NCBI GenBank assembly: GCA_040772885.1
Contig: JAXGXF010000006.1
Span: forward strand, 1-64,000
Source of the DNA: Pullichristensenella sp002068815
GTDB lineage: Bacteria; Bacillota; Clostridia; Christensenellales; Aristaeellaceae
Direction of reading: 5' to 3'
DNA: 64,000 nucleotides
Below are positions 26,106-33,841 of the stretch, piece by piece (the first letter of the stretch is position 1; the number at the start of each line of letters is the position of its first letter). Under the pieces are notes generated by a model. The model worked only from the letters and a program-made list of their open reading frames with translations, had not been told where the DNA came from and did not search any database. The position numbers and the translations under genes are program-made.

Positions 26106-26984
26106 TCATGCCTCCGTTTTTTGCGCGGTGTTCGCGCGGATGTAAGCGACCGCGGCCGTGCCGGCGCGCCTTCCCTCCTCGACCGCCTTCGCGACCTGGT
26201 ACGGCGCGCCCGCGCAGTCGCCCGCGGCGAACAGCCCGGGGACGTTCGTCGCCATGTCGCGGTCGGTCGCGATGCCGGCGCCGTCCATCAAAATTCCGGT
26301 GCGCCGCGCGAAATCGGCCGCGCCCGCGACGCCCTGCGCGATGAACACCGCCTCGAGCTCGAGCCTCTCCCCGTCGACGAACCGCACGCCCGCGACGCTT
26401 TCCTCGCCCTCGATGCGCTCGACCTTGCGCGTATCGGCCGCGATCCCGCCGGGCAGGTTCTCCGGCGCGGGCAGCCCGGAGGTCAGAAGCGTCACCTTCG
26501 ACGCGAGCGGCAGCAATTCTTTCGCCTCGTGCAGCGCGAAGTCGCCGCTCCCGAGCACCGCGACGCGCTTCCCGCGGAAGAACGCCCCGTCGCAGACGGC
26601 GCAGTAGCTGACGCCGCGGCCCTCGAGCTCGCGCACGCCCGGCAAAGACGGCGCCTTTCGCACCGCGCCGGTCGCGAGCACGACCGCGTCCGCCGGGAAG
26701 GTGCCCGAGGACGACTTGACGACGAGCGTATCCTCGAAGTCGATCGACTGCACCTCGTCCTTGATGACGTTCACGCCCAGCGCGCGCGCCTGCCGGAGCC
26801 CGAGCTCGTGCAGCTGCTCGCCCGAGACGCCGTCCGGGAAGCCGTAGTAGTTGCGTATGTCGTGGGCCTTCAGAAGCGCGCCGCCGTCCCTGTAGAGAAG
26901 CGTCGCCTCGATCCCCGCGCGGGCGATGTACACCGCCGCCGAGATGCCGGCGGGCCCGCCGCCGATGATGACTGCGTTTGCCAT
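26106..26984 (-). CDS. Thioredoxin-reductase-like NAD(P)/FAD oxidoreductase
   Basis: This 292-residue flavoprotein has the FAD motif IIGGGPAGISAAVY, the redox pair SYCAVCDGAFF (CxxC), the NAD(P) motif VLGSGDFALHEA and the C-terminal FAD motif GLFAAGDC. This is the layout of TrxB. The NAD(P) loop is GSGDFA rather than the usual GGGNSA, so cofactor use may differ. It heads the operon with msrB and the rhodanese lipoprotein and is divergent from the persulfide-reductase genes. Confidence 0.92.
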   Translation of the reverse strand: MANAVIIGGGPAGISAAVYIARAGIEATLLYRDGGALLKAHDIRNYYGFPDGVSGEQLHELGLRQARALGVNVIKDEVQSIDFEDTLVVKSSSGTFPADAVVLATGAVRKAPSLPGVRELEGRGVSYCAVCDGAFFRGKRVAVLGSGDFALHEAKELLPLASKVTLLTSGLPAPENLPGGIAADTRKVERIEGEESVAGVRFVDGERLELEAVFIAQGVAGAADFARRTGILMDGAGIATDRDMATNVPGLFAAGDCAGAPYQVAKAVEEGRRAGTAAVAYIRANTAQKTEA

Positions 26985-27017
26985 GAGCGTTTTCCCCCTT
27001 GTCGAAAGCCTGCTACC

Positions 27018-27047
27018 ATAATACTACCCCTCGGTACCGATTTGCAA
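27018..27047 (-). promoter_or_regulatory. Promoter of the TrxB-like-msrB operon
   Basis: On the minus strand TTGCAA (27042-27047), an 18-nt spacer and TATTAT (27018-27023). The -35 box touches the palindrome at 27048. Confidence 0.65.
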
Positions 27048-27064
27048 CCGTGATATTGTCACGG
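27048..27064. promoter_or_regulatory. CRP/FNR-like palindrome in a divergent promoter
   Basis: CCGTGA-TATTG-TCACGG is a perfect 6+6 inverted repeat with the GTGA...TCAC core of CRP/FNR-family sites. Its centre lies about 41 bases before the predicted start from the + strand -10 at 27084-27089, the class II activator position. It also lies directly upstream of the minus promoter. A Crp/Fnr gene lies at 29833. Confidence 0.6.
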
Positions 27065-27083
27065 AATCAAAGCCGCGCGCGCC

Positions 27084-27089
27084 TATAAT
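27084..27089 (+). promoter_or_regulatory. -10 element of the DUF6132-persulfide reductase operon
   Basis: TATAAT without a recognisable -35 at the right distance, which suggests activator-dependent transcription from the adjacent palindrome. Confidence 0.6.
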
Positions 27090-27112
27090 GAAGGGAAAGG
27101 CGGTGACACACA

Positions 27113-27331
27113 ATGAAATTGAAGACGAGAAAAATCGCGATCCCGGCGGCCGTCGGATTGGTCGGCGGCGCCGCGGGGTATTTGATCTATCGGTTCATCG
27201 GCTGTTCGACGGGCGCGTGCCCGATCACGTCCAGCCCGTATCTGTCGGTATTGTTCGGCGCCTTGATCGGCGCGCTTCTGGGAGCGGGCTTTTCGGAGCC
27301 GAATCGCAGGGAGGATGACGCGAATGGGTGA
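27113..27331 (+). CDS. Small membrane protein, DUF6132-like
   Basis: This 72-residue protein has two membrane segments (about 10-27 and 43-58) joined by IGCSTGACPITSSPY. The Cys-x-x-x-x-CPITS pattern is what I associate with DUF6132 proteins; no function is known to me. The stop overlaps the start of the next gene, so the two are co-translated. The pair of cysteines beside a persulfide reductase suggests a link to sulfur handling, which is inference. The ribosome binding site is AAAGGCGG. Confidence 0.75.
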   Translation: MKLKTRKIAIPAAVGLVGGAAGYLIYRFIGCSTGACPITSSPYLSVLFGALIGALLGAGFSEPNRREDDANG

Positions 27332-29768
27332 CAAATATCTGATCGTCGGCGGCGTCGCCGGCGGCGCGACGGCGGCGACGAGGCTCCGGCGGCTCGACGA
27401 GTCGGCGGAGATCGTCGTCTTCGAGCGGGGCGAGTACATCTCCTACGCAAACTGCGGGCTGCCCTACCACGTGGGCGGCGTGATCCCGGCGCGCAGCGCG
27501 CTGCTTCTGCACACGCCGGAGAGCCTGAAGGCGCGCTACAACATCGACGTTCGCGTGAAGCAGGAGGTCGTCTCGATCGACCGCGAGAACAAGACCGTGC
27601 GCGTCCGGAGGGCCGACGGCAGCGAATACGACGAGAGCTACGGAAAGCTTCTGCTCGCGACCGGCTCGTCCCCGATGCGGCCCGGGATTCCCGGCATCGA
27701 CTCCGACCGCGTGCTGACGCTGTGGACGGTGCCGGACGCGGACCGGCTGCGCGGCTGGATACGCGAAAAGGGCGCGAAGTCCGCCGTCGTCGTGGGCGGC
27801 GGGTTCATCGGCCTCGAGGCGGCGGAGAATTTGAAGCGCGCGGGGCTTTCCGTCTCGGTCGTCGAGATGGACAGACAGGTCATGCCGCCGCTCGACTTCG
27901 AGATGGCGCAGCTTCTGCACGAGGAGATGGAGAAGCAGGGCATCGCGCTCCGCCTCGAGAAGGGCGTCACGGCGTTTGAGGACGCGGACGACGGCATCAT
28001 CGTCCGCCTGGGCGGCGAGACATTGAAGGCCGACATGGCCGTGCTCGCGATCGGCGTGAAGCCGAACAGCCAGATCGCGGCCGCGGCGGGGCTGACCCTC
28101 AACGCGCGCGGCGGCATCGTCGTCAATGCGCGTTTGCAGACCGACGACCCGGACATCTACGCCGCGGGCGACGTCATCGAGGTCAGGAATATCGTCGACG
28201 GCAGCCGCGCGATGATCCCGCTCGCGGGCCCGGCGAACAAGCAGGGCCGCATCGCGGCGGACAACATGGCCGGCGGCGACAGCGCGTACGCGGGCTCGCT
28301 CGGGACGTCGGTGTTGAAGCTGTTCGACCTGACCGCGGCGTCGGCCGGGCTCAGCGAAAAGGCGCTCGTAAAATCCGGAAAGGTCCGCGGCGAGCACTTC
28401 GACAGCGTGACGATCGTGCAGAACGACCATGCGGGCTACTACCCCGGCGCGGTGCCGATGACGATCAAGCTGCTGTTCGGGAAGCCCGACGGCCGCGTGC
28501 TCGGCGCGCAGATCGTCGGCAGGAACGGCGTCGACAAGCGCATCGACGTGCTCGCGACGGTCATCCGCCTGGGCGGCACGGTCAAAACGCTGACCGAGCT
28601 CGAGCTCGCCTACGCGCCGCCCTATTCCTCGGCGAAGGACCCGGTCAACATGGCGGGCTTCGTCGCCGAGAACGCGCTTCGGGGCCGCGCGGTTTTTAGC
28701 CGGTGGGACGCGATAGAGACCACGCCCGAGGCAGTTGTGCTCGACGTGCGCGAGGACGTCGAGCGCGAGGCGTGGCGGCTCCCGCGTTCCAAGGACATAC
28801 CGCTCGGGCAGCTCCGCAACCGCCTCGGCGAGCTGAACCCGGAACTGCCGGTGATCGTGCTGTGCGCCGCGGGCGTGCGCGCGTACAACGCCGCGCGGAT
28901 TCTGATGCAGAACGGGTTTAAGGGCGTGTCGATCTACCCCGGCGGCGCGATGCACTACCGCTCGACGCACTATCTGGACGAAATCGACGCGATCGAGCAC
29001 GGGCGCATCGCCGACAGCGGGGACGTCGAGGAGGCCGAGCCGGTGCTCTCGCTGCGCGTCGACTGCCGCGGCATGCAGTGCCCGGGGCCGCTGATGCGCG
29101 TGTTCGAGGAGCTCGAAAAATTGAAGGACGGCGACGTCGTCGAGGTGTCCGCGTCCGACCCGGGGTTTCAGCGCGACATCGAGGCGTGGACGCGGCGCAC
29201 CGGAAACGGGCTGCTGTCCGTCCGGCGCGAGGGGCCGGACACGGTCGCGCTGCTGCGCAAGGGAAACCGGGAGGCCGCGGTTCAAGCGCCGGAGGGCGAG
29301 CGCGGCAAGACGATCATCGTGTTCAGCGGCGACCTCGACCGCGTGCTGGCCTCGCTGATCATCGCGAACGGCGCGGCGGCGATGGGCAGGAAGGTCACGA
29401 TGTTCTTCACCTTCTGGGGCCTGAACGCGCTCCGCAAGCCCGAGGGGGCCCGCGTCAAAAAGGGCCTGATCGACCGCATGTTCGGCGCGATGATGCCCAA
29501 GGGCGTCGGGCGCATGAAGCTCTCGAAGATGCACATGCTAGGCATGGGAACCTCTATGATGAAGCATGTGATGCGGAAAAAGAACGTCTTCTCCGTCGGA
29601 GAGATGCTCCAAAAGGCGCGCGCGGCCGGGGTGCGGCTCGTCGCCTGCACGATGAGCATGGACGTGATGGGCATTCAGCGCGAGGAACTGCTGGACGGAA
29701 TTGAGTACGCCGGCGTCGGGAGCTACTTAGGCGACGCGGAGGAGGCGGACCTCAACCTGTTCGTCTAG
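27324..29768 (+). CDS. Multidomain CoA-disulfide/persulfide reductase (FAD oxidoreductase-rhodanese-TusA-DsrE)
   Basis: This 814-residue protein carries four domains. Residues 1-450 are a pyridine-nucleotide disulfide oxidoreductase with FAD motif VGGVAGGATAA and active C44 (YANCGLPY). Residues about 465-550 are a rhodanese with C514 (VLCAAGVRAY). Residues about 575-645 are TusA-like with CRGMQCPGP (C581, C586). Residues about 660-814 are a DsrE/F-like domain. Such fusions reduce CoA disulfides, persulfides or polysulfides with NADH and move sulfane sulfur between their own cysteines. The ATG at 27324 is preferred over 27315 for spacing from GGGAGG. It is followed by its probable regulator. 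Confidence 0.92.
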   Translation: MGDKYLIVGGVAGGATAATRLRRLDESAEIVVFERGEYISYANCGLPYHVGGVIPARSALLLHTPESLKARYNIDVRVKQEVVSIDRENKTVRVRRADGSEYDESYGKLLLATGSSPMRPGIPGIDSDRVLTLWTVPDADRLRGWIREKGAKSAVVVGGGFIGLEAAENLKRAGLSVSVVEMDRQVMPPLDFEMAQLLHEEMEKQGIALRLEKGVTAFEDADDGIIVRLGGETLKADMAVLAIGVKPNSQIAAAAGLTLNARGGIVVNARLQTDDPDIYAAGDVIEVRNIVDGSRAMIPLAGPANKQGRIAADNMAGGDSAYAGSLGTSVLKLFDLTAASAGLSEKALVKSGKVRGEHFDSVTIVQNDHAGYYPGAVPMTIKLLFGKPDGRVLGAQIVGRNGVDKRIDVLATVIRLGGTVKTLTELELAYAPPYSSAKDPVNMAGFVAENALRGRAVFSRWDAIETTPEAVVLDVREDVEREAWRLPRSKDIPLGQLRNRLGELNPELPVIVLCAAGVRAYNAARILMQNGFKGVSIYPGGAMHYRSTHYLDEIDAIEHGRIADSGDVEEAEPVLSLRVDCRGMQCPGPLMRVFEELEKLKDGDVVEVSASDPGFQRDIEAWTRRTGNGLLSVRREGPDTVALLRKGNREAAVQAPEGERGKTIIVFSGDLDRVLASLIIANGAAAMGRKVTMFFTFWGLNALRKPEGARVKKGLIDRMFGAMMPKGVGRMKLSKMHMLGMGTSMMKHVMRKKNVFSVGEMLQKARAAGVRLVACTMSMDVMGIQREELLDGIEYAGVGSYLGDAEEADLNLFV

Positions 29769-29769
29769 G

Positions 29770-29798
29770 TTGACACGGGGGCATGCGCCTGCTATCAT
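29770..29798 (+). promoter_or_regulatory. Promoter of the Crp/Fnr gene
   Basis: TTGACA (29770-29775), a 17-nt spacer and TATCAT (29793-29798) start right after the persulfide reductase stop codon. The regulator therefore has its own promoter. Confidence 0.8.
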
Positions 29799-29832
29799 AG
29801 AAGGGAACGATCGAAGAAAAGAGGGGATGCGC

Positions 29833-30495
29833 ATGCCGCGACCCGTCTCCGAGATTTTCCCGGTCTGGGACACGCTGGCCCCCGACGAGCGCGCGTACCT
29901 CACGCAGTCCGCGGTCTACCGCACCGTTCCGAAGGGCAGGATACTGCAGCAGGGCAAGGAGTGCGTCGGGCTCTTTCTGATCGAGTCGGGCCAGCTCCGC
30001 GGCTTCCTCCTGTCCGCCGAGGGCAAGGAGGTCACGCTGTTTCGGCTGCTGGACGGGGACATCTGCCTGTTCTCGTCGTCCTGCGTCGTGCGCGAACTGC
30101 AGTTCGACGTGACGATCGAGAGCGAGAAGGAGACAAACCTCTGGATGATCCCGTTTTCGGCGTACGACCGGCTGATGAAGTCGTCGCTCGCGGTCGCGAA
30201 CTACACGACGAAGCTGATGGCCACGCGCTTTTCCGAGGTGATGTGGGTCATGGAGCAGATCGTGTTTAAGAGCATCGACGCGCGGCTGGCCGCGTTCCTC
30301 TTGGAGGAGAGCGCGCTCGAGGAGAGCGACGGCCTCTCAATCACGCACGAGAAGATCGCCCGGCATATGGGCACCGCGCGCGAGGTCGTCACGCGCATGC
30401 TCAAGTATTTCTCGAGCGAGGGGCTCGTGCGGCTCTCGCGGGGCGGCATCGCGATCGTCGACCGGAAGGGATTGGAGAACCTCGCGAAACAGTAA
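29833..30495 (+). CDS. Crp/Fnr-family transcriptional regulator
   Basis: This 220-residue regulator has a cyclic-nucleotide-like sensory barrel (about 20-120, KGRILQQGKECVGLFLIESGQLRG in part), a dimer helix and a winged HTH (about 160-215, LSITHEKIARHMGTAREVVTRM). There is no FNR-type N-terminal cysteine cluster; C56, C76 and C81 (approximate positions) are scattered in the sensory domain. Its place after the persulfide reductase and the palindrome at 27048 suggest it senses sulfur or redox state and controls these genes. The ATG at 29833 is chosen, six bases after GAGGGG; an ATG at 29827 abuts it. Confidence 0.92.
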   Translation: MPRPVSEIFPVWDTLAPDERAYLTQSAVYRTVPKGRILQQGKECVGLFLIESGQLRGFLLSAEGKEVTLFRLLDGDICLFSSSCVVRELQFDVTIESEKETNLWMIPFSAYDRLMKSSLAVANYTTKLMATRFSEVMWVMEQIVFKSIDARLAAFLLEESALEESDGLSITHEKIARHMGTAREVVTRMLKYFSSEGLVRLSRGGIAIVDRKGLENLAKQ

Positions 30496-30525
30496 ACCGA
30501 CGGGCGAAAACCCGCCGGTTTTTTT
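30495..30525 (+). terminator. Terminator of the Crp/Fnr gene
   Basis: AACCGaCGGG, a 6-nt loop and CCCGcCGGTT (one mismatch) are followed by TTTTTTT. Confidence 0.8.
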
Positions 30526-30538
30526 GTTTTTGGGAATA

Positions 30539-31243
30539 TCACCGGTTGAGCCGGACGATCTCGGAGGCCGTCACCTGCGGCGGCATCGAGTACGCCATCC
30601 GGCCGTCGTGGAACGCGCGGACGAAGTCGCCGACCGCGAGCCCCTCCGGAGCCGCGCCGGGCGCGAAGTTCACCCGGATCGCCTTTTCGCCCTCGCCGAC
30701 GATCAGGAAATCGCTGCCGATCCCGGCCACCTCGCCCTCGACCGTATATCCCACCACGACGAGCCCCGCGCCGACCTGCGGCGGCAGCGAGAGCGCCATG
30801 ATTCCGTTGAAATACACCCGGATGTCCTGTCCGGGCTCGGCCCCGCCGTCCCAATTCTCCGGCAGCCGCACGTAGACCTGCCCGTGCTCCTTCGTATCGA
30901 TCAACAGCGCGTTGTCGCGCGCGTAGACCTCGGCGACCGCGCCCGCGAGGAGGTGCGAGCGGACTGTGACCGCCATCACCTGCGGCGGCATCGAGCGCGT
31001 CATCTGCCCGTCGTAGTCAATGTACACATACGCTCCCGGATGGAGCTCGAAGTCGACGTCCCAGACCGTGTTCTCGTCGGTCAGCACGGCGACGTCGCCG
31101 AACTCGGCCGTCTCGACGAGCAGCCGCCCTTCCTCGACGTTTGCGACGACGCCCTCCAGCGAAAAGCTCCCGGGCGCGACTTCCGCGTGCGACGCAACGG
31201 CCGCAAGCAGCAAAAATGCGATCAACAATGCGAGTTTCTTCAC
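30539..31243 (-). CDS. Secreted protein with three SxPPQ repeats, function unknown
   Basis: This 234-residue exported protein has a signal peptide cut near SHA-EV. Three repeats of about 70 residues follow, each ending with a D/N-G-x-M-x-x-S-x-PPQ motif (DGQMTRSMPPQV, NGIMALSLPPQV, DGRMAYSMPPQV). Each repeat looks beta-rich, like a small OB-type barrel, and a similar motif occurs in DUF3221-like secreted proteins. No catalytic residues are evident. It stands alone, convergent with the Crp/Fnr gene. I do not assign a function. Confidence 0.8.
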   Translation of the reverse strand: MKKLALLIAFLLLAAVASHAEVAPGSFSLEGVVANVEEGRLLVETAEFGDVAVLTDENTVWDVDFELHPGAYVYIDYDGQMTRSMPPQVMAVTVRSHLLAGAVAEVYARDNALLIDTKEHGQVYVRLPENWDGGAEPGQDIRVYFNGIMALSLPPQVGAGLVVVGYTVEGEVAGIGSDFLIVGEGEKAIRVNFAPGAAPEGLAVGDFVRAFHDGRMAYSMPPQVTASEIVRLNR

Positions 31244-31425
31244 GGTTTTCGCCTCCGTTTCTGTGTTTTTCCCTATGAGACGAACACACTTGCCCGCCGG
31301 TTCCGGTGTTTTCCGGCGCGCGCGGCAATCCTTAGGAACCCTTGACGCCTCTCCCGCGAAATTCTGCGCATATATTCAAAAAACCGATGAACCGCACGAC
31401 AAATCGGACAATTTTGCCGCGGTTC

Positions 31426-31454
31426 TTGACAGCGGGGCGGCCGGGTGCTATAGT
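31426..31454 (+). promoter_or_regulatory. Promoter of the ROK-chvE sugar operon
   Basis: TTGACA (31426-31431), a 17-nt spacer and TATAGT (31449-31454). The 31244-31425 stretch before it holds a loose inverted repeat (CCGAT...ATCGG, about 31384-31407) and no gene. Confidence 0.8.
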
Positions 31455-31498
31455 ATGTTTATTAAGGAAGGCTTAGGAATGAGGGGAGGCGCGGTCCC

Positions 31499-32668
31499 GT
31501 GATGGTCGGAAAGCCGGAGATACTCGGCGAGATGAACAAGAAGCTGATCCTCGACCACCTGCGCAAGTGCGGGCCGCAGTCGCGCGCCGACCTGAGCCGC
31601 AACCTCGGCATGAGCTTTCCGACGGTCTCGACGAACGTCGAGGCGCTCTTGGAAAACGAGCTGATCGCCGTCATCGACGCGCCGGACGCCGCCGACTTTG
31701 CCGCGGGCCGGAGGCCGATCCTCTTCGGCTACAACGCCGACTGGGGCTACGTCGTCTCGATGGACATGGGCCGCTCGCGCATCCGGATGATGGTGCTGAA
31801 CGTCGCCGGCGACGTCGTTAAGACGGTCGGCTTCAAGCTGAAGTCGTCAAACGGCCTCGACATGTTGGAGGAGATCGACCGGGCGTTCCTCTCGCTGCTC
31901 TCGGACGCCTCGGTGCCCCTCGAAAAGGTGCGCTTCGTCAGCATCGGCATGCCCGGCATACTCGACCCGAACACGAACCGGCTCGAGCTCGCGCCGTTTC
32001 TGAACGAGGCATTGCGCGCAAACCGCATCGACCAGCACCTCGAGCGCAAGTACGGCCTGCGAACGACGACCGAAAACAGCGTGAACCTCGCCGCGATCGC
32101 CGAGAAGTGGCAGGGCGCGGGCGTCGAGTATTCCGACATCGTCTACGTCGATCTCGCCGTCGGCATCGGCAGCGCGCTGATCCTGGGCGGCGAGCTCGTG
32201 ACCGGGCACAACGGCGCCGCGGGCGAGATCGGCTACATGCTGCCGGGCATCGCGTTTCGGCGCAAGGTCTACGACGAGGAGGGGGTCTTGGAAAAAATCC
32301 TGTCCGCGTCCGAGATCGAGCGGCGGATGGTCATGCAGTCGCAGCACCCCGGCGCGAACACGCGCGACCTGTTCGAGGGCGAGGGCGCGCAGTTCTGGGA
32401 GCCGTACCTCGAGGACATCCGCAGCTACCTCGCGATGACCTTGGTCAACCTGACCGCGGTCATCAACCCGGAGCTCATCATCGTGGGCGGCGGGCTCGGG
32501 GTCGCGCTGCTTCGGCACGACCGCGGGTACTTCACAGAGTTTTTGCGCGCGCACGTGCCCTACGTCCCGAAGCTCGTCGAGCCGCTGCTCGACGAAAACG
32601 CGGCGCTTCTCGGGGCGGCGGCGTACGCGCTCCGGCTCATACACGACGAGCAGACCCTGACCCGCTGA
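31499..32668 (+). CDS. ROK-family transcriptional regulator
   Basis: This 389-residue protein has an N-terminal winged HTH (about 12-60, SRADLSRNLGMSFPTVSTNVEAL in part) fused to a ROK sugar-binding domain with VDLAVGIGSALILGGELVTG and HNGAAGEIGY. The zinc CxCGxxGC motif of ROK sugar kinases is missing, as in many regulators. It sits before a monosaccharide importer and sugar enzymes and probably represses or activates them according to the sugar. The GTG at 31499 has the best spacing from GGAGG; an ATG follows at 31502. Confidence 0.92.
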   Translation: MMVGKPEILGEMNKKLILDHLRKCGPQSRADLSRNLGMSFPTVSTNVEALLENELIAVIDAPDAADFAAGRRPILFGYNADWGYVVSMDMGRSRIRMMVLNVAGDVVKTVGFKLKSSNGLDMLEEIDRAFLSLLSDASVPLEKVRFVSIGMPGILDPNTNRLELAPFLNEALRANRIDQHLERKYGLRTTTENSVNLAAIAEKWQGAGVEYSDIVYVDLAVGIGSALILGGELVTGHNGAAGEIGYMLPGIAFRRKVYDEEGVLEKILSASEIERRMVMQSQHPGANTRDLFEGEGAQFWEPYLEDIRSYLAMTLVNLTAVINPELIIVGGGLGVALLRHDRGYFTEFLRAHVPYVPKLVEPLLDENAALLGAAAYALRLIHDEQTLTR

Positions 32669-32718
32669 AATTCGCCGGCCCGACCGGTGGATATAGAAAA
32701 AGGAGAAGGAGAACAACG

Positions 32719-33771
32719 ATGAAAAAGACTCTTGCACTTCTGATGGTCCTCCTGCTGGCGGTGGGTGCCGCGGCGGTCGCGGAGACCGGCCGGGTCGGCA
32801 TCGCGATGCCCACGCGGTCCAGCGAACGCTGGATTCACGACGGCGACAACCTGAAGGCCGGCCTCGAGGCGCTGGGCTACAAGTGCGACCTGCAGTACGC
32901 CGAGGACGACGTTGACGCGCAGATCGCGCAGGTCGAGAACATGCTGACGAAGGGCGTCGACGCGCTCATCATCGCCTCGATCGACGGATCGACCCTCACG
33001 AACGTGCTCAAGCACGCGAAGGAGCTGGGCGTCATCGTCGTCGCGTACGACCGCCTGCTCGTGAACACACCGGACGTCGACTACTTCGCGACGTTCGACT
33101 CGATCGCGATCGGCGAACTGCAGGCGACATCGCTCCTGACGGGCCTCGGCGTGCTCGACGGCGCGAAGGGTCCGTTCAACATCGAGCTGTTCGCGGGCTC
33201 GCTCGACGACAGCAACACGCCTCTCTACTTCGACGGCGCGATGAACATCCTGAAGCCCTACATCGACTCGGGCGTGCTCGTGATCCCGTCCGGCCAGACC
33301 GAGCTCAGCCAGTGCGCGACCGAGGGCTGGGACGCGCTCAAGGCGCAGGCGCGCATGGACAACCTGATCTCCGCGAACTACTCGGGCGGCGAAATCTGCC
33401 ACGGCGTGCTCTCGCCCTACGACGGGCTGTCGATCGGCATCCTCTCGGCGGCGAAGGCCGTGGGCTACGGAACCGGCGATTTGCCGCTGCCCGTCGTCAC
33501 CGGGCAGGACTGCGAGGTCACCTCGATCAAGTCGATGATCGCGGGCGAGCAGTATTCCTCGATCTTCAACAACACATCGTCGCTGGCGAAGGTCGCGGTC
33601 GAGCTCACGACGCAGGCGCTCTCCGGCGGCCAAGTCGAGACGAACTCCGTCTACCCGAACGGCGCGAAGGACGTGCCCGCGATGGGCATCGACGCCGTCA
33701 TCATCACCATCGACAACTACCAGGCCGAACTCGTCGATTCCGGCTACATCAACCCCGACCTGCTCAAGTAA
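32719..33771 (+). CDS. chvE: Multiple-monosaccharide ABC transporter binding protein (ChvE-like)
   Basis: This 350-residue periplasmic-binding-protein-like sugar receptor starts RVGIAMPTRSSERWIHDGDNLK in part, followed by IAQVENMLTKGVDALIIASIDG and VVAYDRLL. This is the ChvE/MmsE type that binds aldoses. The signal peptide (MKKTLALLMVLLLAVGAAAVAE) has an AxA-type site and no lipobox cysteine. The ATG at 32719 follows AGGAGAAGGAG. A stable stem-loop follows the stop codon, then mmsA and mmsB. Confidence 0.93.
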   Translation: MKKTLALLMVLLLAVGAAAVAETGRVGIAMPTRSSERWIHDGDNLKAGLEALGYKCDLQYAEDDVDAQIAQVENMLTKGVDALIIASIDGSTLTNVLKHAKELGVIVVAYDRLLVNTPDVDYFATFDSIAIGELQATSLLTGLGVLDGAKGPFNIELFAGSLDDSNTPLYFDGAMNILKPYIDSGVLVIPSGQTELSQCATEGWDALKAQARMDNLISANYSGGEICHGVLSPYDGLSIGILSAAKAVGYGTGDLPLPVVTGQDCEVTSIKSMIAGEQYSSIFNNTSSLAKVAVELTTQALSGGQVETNSVYPNGAKDVPAMGIDAVIITIDNYQAELVDSGYINPDLLK

Positions 33772-33784
33772 GCCGAACCCTTCC

Positions 33785-33813
33785 GGGATATGGCGGGTTC
33801 CCCGCCATATCCC
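33785..33813 (+). other. Intercistronic stem-loop after chvE
   Basis: GGGATATGGCGGG, loop TTC and CCCGCCATATCCC form a perfect 13-bp stem with no T-run. It probably stabilises the binding-protein mRNA or limits read-through, giving more binding protein than ATPase. Confidence 0.65.
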
Positions 33814-33841
33814 GTCGATCCTTTTGACGAGGAGAATTCTC

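Noticed and set aside
31499..32668. ROK protein as a sugar kinase
   Set aside because: It has an N-terminal winged HTH and lacks the zinc cysteine motif of ROK kinases, so regulator is the better call.
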